A stretch of DNA of 21,876 bases from UBA1737 sp964541525. GTDB lineage: Bacteria; Bacillota_I; Bacilli_A; ML615J-28; CAG-313. Every line of letters begins with the position of its first letter. Position 1 is the first letter of the stretch. The stretch covers positions 1-21,876 of the forward strand of contig CAZIQF010000028.1 of NCBI GenBank assembly GCA_964541525.1, in the 5' to 3' direction. Below the pieces are notes generated by a model that was not told the origin of the DNA, did not search any database, and saw nothing but the letters and a program-made list of their open reading frames with translations. Below are positions 6,550 to 14,610 of this stretch, in pieces. Both the position numbers and the translations under genes were made by a program.

Positions 6550-7140
6550 TCATTCAATATCTAGTACATATTCTTTAAAGCCCGGAAGGCTTTCACACCA
6601 ACTACAAAAAACGTGCCATTCTTTCAATTTGTGTCCTTTTCGTTGATGATACATCGTTTTAAGTTGTTGAAAATTAGTTGTCATTGTTGCACCTAGGCAA
6701 AATCCACATGGAAGAGTTGCTACCAAAGCACGCCATTGAGTCTTCTTATTTTCATCAGAATCATCCATCGCATTATATTCAGCAATCATTTGTTCAAGGA
6801 TTTCTAATACCTTAGGGTTAGTGTCTTCAACACATTGACTTTTAACATTAAATTTAAGCAAACAGTGCATTGTCGATTGACTTGATACAAAATCAAACCA
6901 ATGATATCTTTGAGCTTGCTTCCACCAATATAATGGAGCAGTTACATCCATTTGGACTAAAATACCTTTTAGGAAATTATCATGACCAGCACCAGCCCTA
7001 CTAGTTCCTAGTTTTTTAGCCCGTGCTTGATCTTTTTCGGTAACAGCTTGTACATTGATGATGGTTCTCATTGGATTTCCAGAAGCTTTAATAGCACGAT
7101 CCAAACCATAAATTTGGGTATTTTCAATTTTAAATTCCAT
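6550..7140 (-). CDS. divergent ThyX-like (FAD-dependent thymidylate synthase fold) protein
   Basis: The 196 residues resemble the ThyX family only in key segments. QRYHWFDFVSSQSTMH (77-92) aligns with the ThyX RHRxxSxNxxSxRY motif. LPCGFCLGATMTTNFQQLKT (143-162) followed by R167, H170 and W175 parallels the ThyX LPxxxYTxxxWTxNLRSL...RxxxxAQWE region. The canonical motif is not intact, so enzymatic activity as thymidylate synthase is uncertain. Uncharacterised ThyX-like proteins of similar size occur in Firmicutes and phages. Two CxxC pairs (C145/C148 and C179/C182) are notable. The gene starts directly after the folD stop, and FolD interconverts the methylene-tetrahydrofolate that ThyX enzymes use, which supports a folate link by context. 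Confidence 0.65.
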   Translation of the reverse strand: MEFKIENTQIYGLDRAIKASGNPMRTIINVQAVTEKDQARAKKLGTSRAGAGHDNFLKGILVQMDVTAPLYWWKQAQRYHWFDFVSSQSTMHCLLKFNVKSQCVEDTNPKVLEILEQMIAEYNAMDDSDENKKTQWRALVATLPCGFCLGATMTTNFQQLKTMYHQRKGHKLKEWHVFCSWCESLPGFKEYVLDIE

Positions 7141-7938
7141 TTAAGACCTCTTTCTAAGTTTATAACACTCTAATAAATTTTCAAGCATCGATATTCTTGT
7201 AAGTAAACCAACACCACCAGGAACTGGTGTTTGCATTGTTACATTCAATCCTGGTGCACAATCACCATACAATTTTTTGTCAACGCGGTTAATCCCAACG
7301 TCAACAACAATCGCTGTTGGTTTTAATTCTTGTTCACTAATAAACCATTTTTTCCCTACAGCACAGACAACAATATCAGCATTTTTTAAATAATTTTCTA
7401 AATCTAATTTGCTAGTTTTTGAATGTAGTATTGTTACATTCGCATCTAAATCTAGTAATAATTTAGCAACTGGCCTACCAACAATATTGCTTCGACCGAT
7501 TACTACCGCATTTTTTCCTCTAAAATCAACTTGTTCGTGTTTTAAATAATCAATAATGCCTTTCGGCGTACATGGAATTAACTTAGACATCGGATGAAAT
7601 CCATCAACATCTTTCGAAGGAATAATTACTTCTTTAATTAATTGTTCACTAATATGTTTAGGTAGCGGCATTTGAACTAAGATACCATCAACATCATCAT
7701 CTTGATTGTACTTATCAATCAAATCAACTAAAGCTGCTTCACTAGTATCAATTGGTAATAAATCATGAGTATATCTAGCTTCAATTTCAGTTAAATCTTT
7801 AATTTTTCCTCTAACATAGGCATTAGATGCTTCATCATTATTGACTTGTATAATCACTAAATGCGGAATTTTATCACATTTATTTATTTCTTGTTTTAAG
7901 TATTCTTTACGAAATTTTACATATTCTTTAATTTCCAT
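7141..7938 (-). CDS. folD: bifunctional methylene-tetrahydrofolate dehydrogenase/cyclohydrolase FolD
   Basis: Interconverts 5,10-methylene-, 5,10-methenyl- and 10-formyl-tetrahydrofolate in the cytoplasm, feeding purine, thymidylate and formyl-Met synthesis. At 265 residues it is slightly shorter than the usual 280-290. Recognisable elements are the Y41-x3-K45 catalytic pair in NAYVRGKIK, VQMPLP (88-93, Q89), KDVDGFHP (109-116), the nucleotide-binding GRSNIVGRP and the C-terminal signature TPVPGGVGLLT. The start lies 12 nt after the glycerophosphodiesterase stop with a modest AGG-type site, so the two genes are probably cotranscribed. Confidence 0.97.
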   Translation of the reverse strand: MEIKEYVKFRKEYLKQEINKCDKIPHLVIIQVNNDEASNAYVRGKIKDLTEIEARYTHDLLPIDTSEAALVDLIDKYNQDDDVDGILVQMPLPKHISEQLIKEVIIPSKDVDGFHPMSKLIPCTPKGIIDYLKHEQVDFRGKNAVVIGRSNIVGRPVAKLLLDLDANVTILHSKTSKLDLENYLKNADIVVCAVGKKWFISEQELKPTAIVVDVGINRVDKKLYGDCAPGLNVTMQTPVPGGVGLLTRISMLENLLECYKLRKRS

Positions 7939-7950
7939 ATATAACCTACT

Positions 7951-8931
7951 TTATTTATATTCTTCTAATACTTGTTTTAATAATATCGGGTCATCAGTCA
8001 TTATTGCATCACAACCATTTTCAATTAATAAACGCATTGTTTCGGCATCATTAATTGTCCAATATTGTACTGCAATATTTCTTCGATGAGCACGATTAAT
8101 ATAATGTTTTTTAGTTAAATTAATTCCAGAATCTTCAGTTGGCAGTTGTAGGCAAGCAAAGCTTTGCATATCAAATAAATTTAATCGAAGAAGTTCTGTT
8201 ACAATAAATGCCGTTGCAGCTTTTGGTGAAGCTCCTCTTAATAAATTAGGATATTGAACTTTAATATGTGATTCAATTTCATCATTAAATGTACCGATAA
8301 CAATTCGGTTTTGATATTTTGGATATTTATTAACTAATAGCTCATTAAGAATTTCACATGCTTTGTAGCCTAATTCACCACCATTTTTAATTTCAACAAT
8401 AAATAATAATTCTGGATGTTCTTCATAGAATGCACCAAAAAATTCATCAATCGTCACAATATTCAATTCATTTTCAGTAATTGTTTGAACGCGATTATCG
8501 CTATTTTCAACCAAATTCCGATACGGATATTCACCATTGATGTTAAAGTTATAACCATAATTGAAATAACGTAATTCTTCTAGCGTATGATCAGTAATCT
8601 TATATGCATCACTACTGCCAGTGATTACTTCTACATCAGATGTACGATTGATTTCTTCATCATGGCTTAAAACTAGATAATGATCTTTCGTTAAATAAAG
8701 ATCAGTTTCAAGAATATCAACTTTTAATTCATTAACACAAGCTTTGTATGCTTTTAAGGTATTTTCGGGGTTTAAATCCTTACCCCCACGATGAGCACAT
8801 ACCATCGGCAATCCATCAGTGATAAATGGATTATCAGCTACAACCTTTGCAGGTGGCATAATGTTGCAGGTAACAAAAAAGATGATGATACCGAGTACAA
8901 TTGTAATTAAAATTTTATATTTTTTCTTCAT
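7951..8931 (-). CDS. membrane-anchored glycerophosphodiester phosphodiesterase
   Basis: GDPD-family enzyme of 326 residues, expected to hydrolyse glycerophosphodiesters to glycerol-3-phosphate and an alcohol. The N terminus has a basic MKKK start and a hydrophobic helix (about 7-25) that is a signal anchor or signal peptide; FVTC is a poor lipobox, so lipidation is doubtful. The catalytic domain starts at residue 42 with AHRGG (46-50, H47), then PENT (55-58), E75 and D77 (ETDLYL), H90-D91 (SHDE) and VEIKNG (179-184, E180). These are the metal-binding and catalytic positions of the family. A C-terminal TDDP motif (T-D-D-P-I-L) is also typical. It should act outside the membrane, on phospholipid or teichoic-acid derived substrates. 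It is the first gene of the folD operon. Confidence 0.93.
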   Translation of the reverse strand: MKKKYKILITIVLGIIIFFVTCNIMPPAKVVADNPFITDGLPMVCAHRGGKDLNPENTLKAYKACVNELKVDILETDLYLTKDHYLVLSHDEEINRTSDVEVITGSSDAYKITDHTLEELRYFNYGYNFNINGEYPYRNLVENSDNRVQTITENELNIVTIDEFFGAFYEEHPELLFIVEIKNGGELGYKACEILNELLVNKYPKYQNRIVIGTFNDEIESHIKVQYPNLLRGASPKAATAFIVTELLRLNLFDMQSFACLQLPTEDSGINLTKKHYINRAHRRNIAVQYWTINDAETMRLLIENGCDAIMTDDPILLKQVLEEYK

Positions 8932-8948
8932 ATTTTTGTTTACTCCAT

Positions 8949-8978
8949 ATTGTATTAATTAAAACTAATATAAATCAA
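8949..8978 (-). promoter_or_regulatory. probable promoter of the glycerophosphodiesterase-folD operon
   Basis: Minus-strand TTGATT (8978-8973) and TACAAT (8954-8949) are 18 bp apart. The -35 hexamer overlaps the downstream arm of the hairpin that ends the DUF1963 transcript. A GGAG site (8946-8943) lies 11 nt before the ATG. Confidence 0.55.
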
Positions 8979-9011
8979 GCAAGCATCAAACTTGCTCGAT
9001 TAATACTTGAT
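8974..9011 (-). terminator. probable terminator of the DUF1963 gene
   Basis: A hairpin AGCAAG/CTTGCT (8978-8983 with 8991-8996, 7-nt loop) sits inside an outer ATCAAG/CTTGAT pairing (8974-8979 with 9006-9011). The minus-strand exit sequence TGATTTATATT is only moderately T-rich, so efficiency is uncertain. Confidence 0.5.
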
Positions 9012-9015
9012 TATT

Positions 9016-9567
9016 TTATTCTAGACTTAAGCTTAAAAAAGCCTTTTCAAATAGATGATGTTTCAAATCATCTTTTTTAATTAAATAGCAAATTTCTTCA
9101 TCAACTCCTTTAAATAAGTCAATTAAAGGATAATCTTGAGGATTAAATTTTAATAAGACAATCATATCATTACTAACTTTAAAATGATTAAATTTAGGCA
9201 TAGTTCCAAGTAACTCAATCTTACCATCACCTTCACTAAAAGTAATTTGATATTCTTGTTCAAAATGAGCATCTAACAATTCAGGATAATTAAAATCAAC
9301 TCGTTCTAGACTTTCTAAATCATTAGTATATCGAACAATTCCACGATATGGTTTAGACTTACTTGCAAAAAAGAAATATAGGATTCCTGTTTGAGGTAAT
9401 TCCAAACTATTAACATCAGCCAAATTGATTTGTCCTAAGAAAACTTCATCATTATAAAAAACCGCTTCTTCATTCCAACTACTAGGAACATCAGGACAAC
9501 CCAAAATATGACTTGAGCCAACTTTTGTTTCTTCATCTACTGGTAATAAAGTTAAATCTAATTTCAT
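9016..9567 (-). CDS. DUF1963 (YwqG-like) protein
   Basis: The 183-residue soluble protein carries the DUF1963 hallmark near its N terminus: a G-x-P-D-x-P segment (LGCPDVPSSW, 22-31), FLGQINLADV (42-51), then LPQTGILYFFFASKSK (57-72). B. subtilis YwqG is the reference member and is longer, so this is a short version. The biochemical function of the family is not established. It has its own extended -10 promoter, a GAGGTG ribosome binding site, and a hairpin downstream, so it is probably monocistronic. Confidence 0.85.
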   Translation of the reverse strand: MKLDLTLLPVDEETKVGSSHILGCPDVPSSWNEEAVFYNDEVFLGQINLADVNSLELPQTGILYFFFASKSKPYRGIVRYTNDLESLERVDFNYPELLDAHFEQEYQITFSEGDGKIELLGTMPKFNHFKVSNDMIVLLKFNPQDYPLIDLFKGVDEEICYLIKKDDLKHHLFEKAFLSLSLE

Positions 9568-9590
9568 AATTCACCTCAATGTTTTAGTTT

Positions 9591-9619
9591 ATTATATCAT
9601 TTTATTGGATTTTATTCAA
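9591..9619 (-). promoter_or_regulatory. promoter of the DUF1963 gene
   Basis: Minus-strand TTGAAT (9619-9614) and TATAAT (9596-9591) are 17 bp apart, with an extended -10 (TGATATAAT). Transcription should start near 9585, giving a leader of about 18 nt that contains the GAGGTG site. Confidence 0.8.
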
Positions 9620-9694
9620 GTAGAATAGAAATAAATAAACTATTTTTTAAAGTCAATAAAACATTTTTTTAGTATTATTTTAATAAGATTTAAT

Positions 9695-9967
9695 ATGAAC
9701 AACAATTCTTCAGACAAAACAAAAAGCATTATATCAATCATAAATAGCCTATCCCCATTTGAATTTACCTTTTTAGCTTCAGTAGTTGGATATGTACTAG
9801 CATTTAATTTAACACCAAATGAACAGAATGCCTTAGGTAACTGGTTTGAACTTGTCGGTCAAACCCTCCTTACCTTTTCTGCTCAGGGTACTGTATCGCT
9901 AACAACTGACGAATATAATGAATTAATGAATATTATTAATGAATCAAAGCAAAAGATTAATAACTAA
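9695..9967 (+). CDS. small conserved-type hypothetical protein, 90 residues
   Basis: The only plus-strand gene of the window. The product has a polar N terminus, a hydrophobic segment at about 21-38 (SPFEFTFLASVVGYVLAFNL), a TPNEQNALGNWFELVGQTLLTFSAQG segment and a polar Asn/Lys-rich end. Very similar short proteins (an N-terminal hydrophobic stretch, then L-x-x-x-E-x-x-x-L-G-N-x-x-x-x-x-G-Q) occur in clostridia and relatives with no known function. Support for a real gene: composition matches real proteins, and a strong hairpin follows 1 nt after the stop. Against: there is no clear Shine-Dalgarno sequence and only a weak possible -10 (TATTAT, 9673-9678). Whether the hydrophobic stretch spans a membrane is uncertain. 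Confidence 0.75.
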   Translation: MNNNSSDKTKSIISIINSLSPFEFTFLASVVGYVLAFNLTPNEQNALGNWFELVGQTLLTFSAQGTVSLTTDEYNELMNIINESKQKINN

Positions 9968-9968
9968 A

Positions 9969-10000
9969 ATCCACATTTTAAAAATGCTTAAAATGTGGAT
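9969..10000 (+). terminator. intrinsic terminator of the 90-residue ORF, overlapping the TPR gene end
   Basis: A 13 bp perfect stem (9969-9981 with 9988-10000) has a 6-nt loop and is followed on the plus strand by ATGATACTTTTTTATT. It starts 1 nt after the plus-strand stop. Its right arm and loop lie inside the last codons and stop of the converging TPR gene. On the minus strand the T tract is weak (TTTAGTTATT), so it may work in both directions but better for the plus strand. Confidence 0.75.
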
Positions 10001-11924
10001 ATGATACTTTTTTATTAATATTTTCTTTATAATATTGTTTAATCTTACAATCTTTAAGCTTTAAGCAATCTTTAATCGCTTCATCAAACTTACTTGAATC
10101 TTGTTTTAAAACTTGGCATAGTTGTTTCAACATAATATATCTTGATATTTCATATCGATTAAAGCCTTTTTGCTTTAATAATAGTTGATATGCATAATCT
10201 AGATCAAAACCCGATTCATTATTTAACGCAAAATAAGCATATAAGTAGCTAACGTTGTTTCCTGAATCAAGTCCTTTAATCTTTACTGCATCCAAAATTA
10301 GTTGTTTAGCCTTATTGACATCTTTATCTACACCTAATCCATTTAGATAAGCATGGGCTAAATAGCCAAATGTACATACACAATCAATTTCAGCTTTTTC
10401 TATGTTAAGTTGATGGGCTTGATGATAATATTTAATCATTTGTTCATAATCTTGTTTTAATTCGTACACGCGTCCTAATGCTGTAACAAAACAAGAAACA
10501 TCTGGAGCTTTTTTCATTGCTTGGCAAAAATATTGATAAGCTTTATCTAAATTTGGCTTAACTTTACTATTACCATATAAGTAAATACATCCAAAATCAT
10601 AACAAGTCCATGGTGATAGATCTTCAATTGATAGCTTTAAGTATTTAGATAAAGCCTTATCGATATTTCGAGGATGACTAGTAATACTATTAACAATTGT
10701 TAAATAATCTAAATGTGTAATATAATCATCTTGATAAGCAATCGTATAATAATATTCTTGAAGATCATAACTAAAATTAAGTTTAGATGCAAGTTCAGCT
10801 AAAAAATAAGCCATTCGACCATTTGTAATACTTTGGCCATAAAAAGATATAATCTCATCATAAGCTTCCTTATATAAGCCTAATTTGTTATAAACAATAC
10901 AAAGTGATAATAATACCGTTTCATTATGATGATTTTGATAAGTTTCTTCAATAATCGTTTTAGCCATTTCACAATCTGCTAATGTTGCGTTATCTTGGTT
11001 AAAAAGCAATTTCGCAAGGAAGTACTTTATTTCTGATGAATCATTTGTTTTTAAATATTCATAACAGACCTTAATCGCATCTTGTTCGCGATCTAATCGG
11101 CATAACAAATTGATTTTTTTCATTGTCTTTTCTTCTTTGTTATCAGCATTAATACTATCGTCAATTAATTTAAGTGCATCTTCACTACGATCTAATTCTA
11201 GTAAAACATCAATTCGAATATCTTGAACGAATTCATTCGTTGCATAATTTTCATAAATATCAAGATAATCAAGTGCATCTAATAGAAGTTTTTTTCCTAC
11301 TTCTTCATCACCTTTATGAATTAAATCATAACCTTTTTCCGATGCAAGACGAGCCTTAGAAAAATAAATCACTGGTTCATTCGGCATTTTATTAATCATT
11401 TCAGTTATTACTTCTTCTACCTCATCAAAACGTTTTAAAAGAATTAAAATATCCGTTTTAAGCCAATAATAATCACTATCTGGTTCATCTGTCATCAGTT
11501 CTAACCCTTGATTAATATATTTAAGAGCAGTTTCTAAATCTTCAGTTTGATCACTATGATAGTATGCCCGTGCTAAAGCAAAGTAAGGAAGTAATAAAAA
11601 TTTGGGATCAGTATTCATCTTTTTTATTTCAGTTATTGCTTTGGGAGCAATTCTAATAACATTATCATACTCATTGAATTCATCATAAATTGCAGTAAGA
11701 ATATGAAGAGTGTTAACCAAATAATTATGGTTAACTGTTGCAAGTAATTCGAAGTCTGCTAATGTTTGTTCAAAATTATTTTTTAGATGGATAAAATCAA
11801 TTAAAGCTCTGAAATATAAAGCCTCATAGTCTTTTTTATTAGCTAAGTACAAATCATTAAACGCATTATACGCTTCTTCATGTTTACCATTTTCCATTAG
11901 ACTTATTGCTTCAGTTTTTGTCAT
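9978..11924 (-). CDS. large tetratricopeptide/Sel1-repeat protein
   Basis: The 648 residues are almost entirely helical repeats of about 34-38 residues, starting with HEEAYNAFNDLYLANKKDYEALYFRAL (15-41). They run through degenerate TPR units to Sel1-like units with L-x-x-A-x-x-x-x-x-x-A features (about 430-560, for example NLDKAYQYFCQAMK and DVNKAKQLILDAV). No signal peptide, membrane segment or catalytic domain is visible, so it is a cytoplasmic scaffold or protein-interaction platform of unknown partner. It starts 7 nt after the smpB stop with an AGAGG site in the smpB end, so it belongs to the rnr-smpB transcription unit. Its last codons form part of the plus-strand terminator hairpin. Confidence 0.88.
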   Translation of the reverse strand: MTKTEAISLMENGKHEEAYNAFNDLYLANKKDYEALYFRALIDFIHLKNNFEQTLADFELLATVNHNYLVNTLHILTAIYDEFNEYDNVIRIAPKAITEIKKMNTDPKFLLLPYFALARAYYHSDQTEDLETALKYINQGLELMTDEPDSDYYWLKTDILILLKRFDEVEEVITEMINKMPNEPVIYFSKARLASEKGYDLIHKGDEEVGKKLLLDALDYLDIYENYATNEFVQDIRIDVLLELDRSEDALKLIDDSINADNKEEKTMKKINLLCRLDREQDAIKVCYEYLKTNDSSEIKYFLAKLLFNQDNATLADCEMAKTIIEETYQNHHNETVLLSLCIVYNKLGLYKEAYDEIISFYGQSITNGRMAYFLAELASKLNFSYDLQEYYYTIAYQDDYITHLDYLTIVNSITSHPRNIDKALSKYLKLSIEDLSPWTCYDFGCIYLYGNSKVKPNLDKAYQYFCQAMKKAPDVSCFVTALGRVYELKQDYEQMIKYYHQAHQLNIEKAEIDCVCTFGYLAHAYLNGLGVDKDVNKAKQLILDAVKIKGLDSGNNVSYLYAYFALNNESGFDLDYAYQLLLKQKGFNRYEISRYIMLKQLCQVLKQDSSKFDEAIKDCLKLKDCKIKQYYKENINKKVSYPHFKHF

Positions 11925-11931
11925 GTTTTAG

Positions 11932-12396
11932 TTAACCTCTTCCTTTATCAATTTTTTCAATATACCGATTTTGATCTGCTTTCTTTAAGTCTTCACGTTT
12001 ATCATAAAGTTTCTTCCCTTTAGCAAGACCAATTATTACTTTCGCAAGACCGTTTTGAATAATTACTTTTAACGGAATTATCGTGTAACCTTCTTTAGCT
12101 TTTTTGCTTTCTAATTTAATGATTTCACTTTTATTAAGCAATAATTTCTTCCTTCGATCGGGATCATGATTAAAGATATTTCCCATTTCATATTTAGAAA
12201 TATGTAATCCTTTTAAGAACATCTCGCCATTAATAATCTCACAATAGCAATCTTGAAGGGTAGCCTTGTTATTTCGAAGCGACTTGATTTCGGTTCCAAC
12301 AAGAACAATTCCAGCAAAATATTCATCAGTGATAAAATAATCATGATATGCTCGCTTATTTTGACAAACAATCCTATAATTTTCTGCTTTTGCCAT
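11932..12396 (-). CDS. smpB: SsrA-binding protein SmpB (trans-translation)
   Basis: Binds tmRNA and delivers it to stalled ribosomes. The 154 residues have the family's usual length and motifs: VGTEIKSLR (33-41), NHDPDRRKKLLLNKSEI (76-92) and GLAKGKKLYDKREDLKK (123-139), plus a basic C-terminal tail that enters the ribosomal A site. The start lies 4 nt after the rnr stop, and its AAAGGAG ribosome binding site overlaps the end of rnr. The rnr-smpB neighbourhood is common in Bacillota and functionally sensible, since RNase R degrades the defective mRNAs released by trans-translation. No tmRNA gene is visible in this window. Confidence 0.97.
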   Translation of the reverse strand: MAKAENYRIVCQNKRAYHDYFITDEYFAGIVLVGTEIKSLRNNKATLQDCYCEIINGEMFLKGLHISKYEMGNIFNHDPDRRKKLLLNKSEIIKLESKKAKEGYTIIPLKVIIQNGLAKVIIGLAKGKKLYDKREDLKKADQNRYIEKIDKGRG

Positions 12397-12400
12397 TAGA

Positions 12401-14539
12401 TTACTCCTTTCCTAATACTCTAAATGTAATTTCTCTTTCACTTTTTTTACTTGACATTAATCTTAAACTAACTCTATCCCCTAAAGCATATGTCTTTTTA
12501 AATCTTGTTCCAACGACTAAATTCTTCGTATCATCATATACATAGTAATCATCATACATTTCTTTAAACAATACAATTCCTTCAATCGTATTATCTAATG
12601 TCACATACATACCAAAATTCATAATTTGAGAAATGGTTCCAACAAACTTTTCACCAATAAATTGTTCCATATACTCACATTTCTTATAAACTTCAACATC
12701 TCGTTCGAGTTTTTCTGCGACACGCTCAGATTTACTAGCAGAACTACCTACTAGATTAACAATATGATTATAATAACCAACCGGATCGCTTTTAGTTGTA
12801 CATGATGAAAACAATAAAAACTCTTTAATTAATCGATGAACAAGTAAGTCCGGATATCTTCTAATCGGTGATGTAAAATGCGTATAACATTTAGAAGCAA
12901 GACCAAAGTGACCGATATTAGTTTCTTGATATACAGCCTTAGACATTGTTCTAATTAACATCGTATTAATAATTCCTCTTTTAGTTAATTCACTATCACT
13001 TAAATTAGGTTCATTTAAATCATTATCTTGTAAGATTGCCTGTAATACTCTTTGCGTACTTTTTTGATTTTTGATTTTATATTCATAACCAAATCCCGAA
13101 ACTAGAGTTAGTAATTTAGTAATTTTATCTTGTTTTGGGCTTTCATGAACACGATAGATAAAAGGAACATCTAAATAACTCATAACACTTGCAACCGTTT
13201 CATTACAAATCAGCATGAATTCTTCAATTAAACATTCAGCACTTCTTCTAATGCGAAGAACGATATCTTTAACTTTTCCATCTTGATTTAGAATTAGTTT
13301 TGCTTCTGGTGATTCAAACTCAAATGCACCCCTCTTAATTCTCGCATGATATAAAATTTTTGATAAAGCATATGCATCATTAATCATTGGCACAATATCT
13401 TGATACCTATCAATCGTTTTTTGATTACCATCAATCATTTCATTTACTTCTTCATAAGTCATACGATGTTTACTTTTAATATATCCTTCAAAGATGTTGT
13501 GATTAACGACTTCGCCTAAATGATTTATTTCCATTTCACAAGCCATTACTAATCTAATAACATTTTCATTTAATGAACAAATACCATTAGATAGTTTCTT
13601 AGGTAGCATTGGAATCACACGATCAGCTAAATAAATACTCGTTCCTCTTTCCAAGGCATCGAGATTTAAGAAAGTATCATCGCGAACATAATGTGCGACA
13701 TCCGCAATATAGACTCCTAAAAAATAATTACCATTATCCATTTTTTTAACTGATATGGCATCATCTAAATCTTTCGCATCAACTCCATCGATTGTTATAA
13801 TTAATTTATCTGTTAAATCAACACGAGTGGCTAAATCATTAGAATCAACAAAATCAAGAATTGTTTCAATTTCTTTAAATGTTTCTTCCTTAAATCTTGT
13901 TGGTAAGCCACTAGTCAATACTAATGCATCAATATCAATACCAGCAGCATTGTTTTTGCCCAAGACTTCAACGATTTTCGCATCAGCCGTTTGATTAGGA
14001 AAATACTTAATGATTTCGACTTTAACCATATCGTTTAGTTTAGCTTTTTTTAAGTAAGCTTTGTCAATAAAAATCATTAATTTTATTTTATTATCAATGC
14101 TTCGAAGATAATATTTATGATTTTTAGATTGTAATATTCCATAAAAATATTTATTTCCCCTTTTGATAATTCTTACAACTTCCCCCTCAAGGCGATCAAG
14201 ATGATCTTTTGAAACCTTAATCATAACTTGATCATAAGTTATAGCATTATTTAATGCTCTTTCACTAACAAAAATGCCACCATCTGGTGTATCAACAAAC
14301 CCATATCCTTGATCTTTAACATCAAGAATTCCAACCCATAGGTTAAAATATTTTAATGTCGCAAAGCATCCTTTTTTATTATGAGTAATAATGAATTCAT
14401 CTTCTAATTCGTTTAAAGTTTTCGCAAGTAAAGTAAAATCAGATGGTGATGAAAGATTAAGCATCGCATATATTGTATCAACATCAAGAGGATGGTTAAA
14501 AGTAGGACTATTAAATATTTCTAATAATTTTTCTTTCAT
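12401..14539 (-). CDS. rnr: ribonuclease R
   Basis: Processive 3'-5' exoribonuclease that degrades structured RNA. With the start used here it has 712 residues: an N-terminal winged-helix domain (1-60), cold-shock domains (65-195), the RNB catalytic domain (225-560) and a C-terminal S1 domain (about 620-710). The four metal-binding acids of RNB enzymes are seen in the IDGVDAKDLDDA segment as D251, D257, D259 and D260. The later FTSPIRRYPDLLVHR motif is also intact. An ATG at 14554 is in frame, but it overlaps the GGGAGGA ribosome binding site (14552-14546), which is correctly placed for the ATG at 14539. The lysine-rich tail of some RNase R proteins is absent. It lies 33 nt downstream of a terminator-like hairpin after secG. 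Confidence 0.96.
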   Translation of the reverse strand: MKEKLLEIFNSPTFNHPLDVDTIYAMLNLSSPSDFTLLAKTLNELEDEFIITHNKKGCFATLKYFNLWVGILDVKDQGYGFVDTPDGGIFVSERALNNAITYDQVMIKVSKDHLDRLEGEVVRIIKRGNKYFYGILQSKNHKYYLRSIDNKIKLMIFIDKAYLKKAKLNDMVKVEIIKYFPNQTADAKIVEVLGKNNAAGIDIDALVLTSGLPTRFKEETFKEIETILDFVDSNDLATRVDLTDKLIITIDGVDAKDLDDAISVKKMDNGNYFLGVYIADVAHYVRDDTFLNLDALERGTSIYLADRVIPMLPKKLSNGICSLNENVIRLVMACEMEINHLGEVVNHNIFEGYIKSKHRMTYEEVNEMIDGNQKTIDRYQDIVPMINDAYALSKILYHARIKRGAFEFESPEAKLILNQDGKVKDIVLRIRRSAECLIEEFMLICNETVASVMSYLDVPFIYRVHESPKQDKITKLLTLVSGFGYEYKIKNQKSTQRVLQAILQDNDLNEPNLSDSELTKRGIINTMLIRTMSKAVYQETNIGHFGLASKCYTHFTSPIRRYPDLLVHRLIKEFLLFSSCTTKSDPVGYYNHIVNLVGSSASKSERVAEKLERDVEVYKKCEYMEQFIGEKFVGTISQIMNFGMYVTLDNTIEGIVLFKEMYDDYYVYDDTKNLVVGTRFKKTYALGDRVSLRLMSSKKSEREITFRVLGKE

Positions 14540-14571
14540 TTTCGTTCCTCCCATTTATTTTTTTGTTAAAA

Positions 14572-14596
14572 AAAGGGCTTTAAAAATAAGCCCTTT
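14572..14596 (-). terminator. intrinsic terminator or attenuator between secG and rnr
   Basis: A 9 bp stem with a GGGC/GCCC core (14572-14580 with 14588-14596, AAAGGGCTT/AAGCCCTTT), 7-nt loop, is followed on the minus strand by a run of T residues. It lies 14 nt after the secG stop. No convincing promoter was found between it and rnr, so rnr may depend on read-through. Confidence 0.85.
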
Positions 14597-14610
14597 AAAA
14601 ATTCTTCTAA

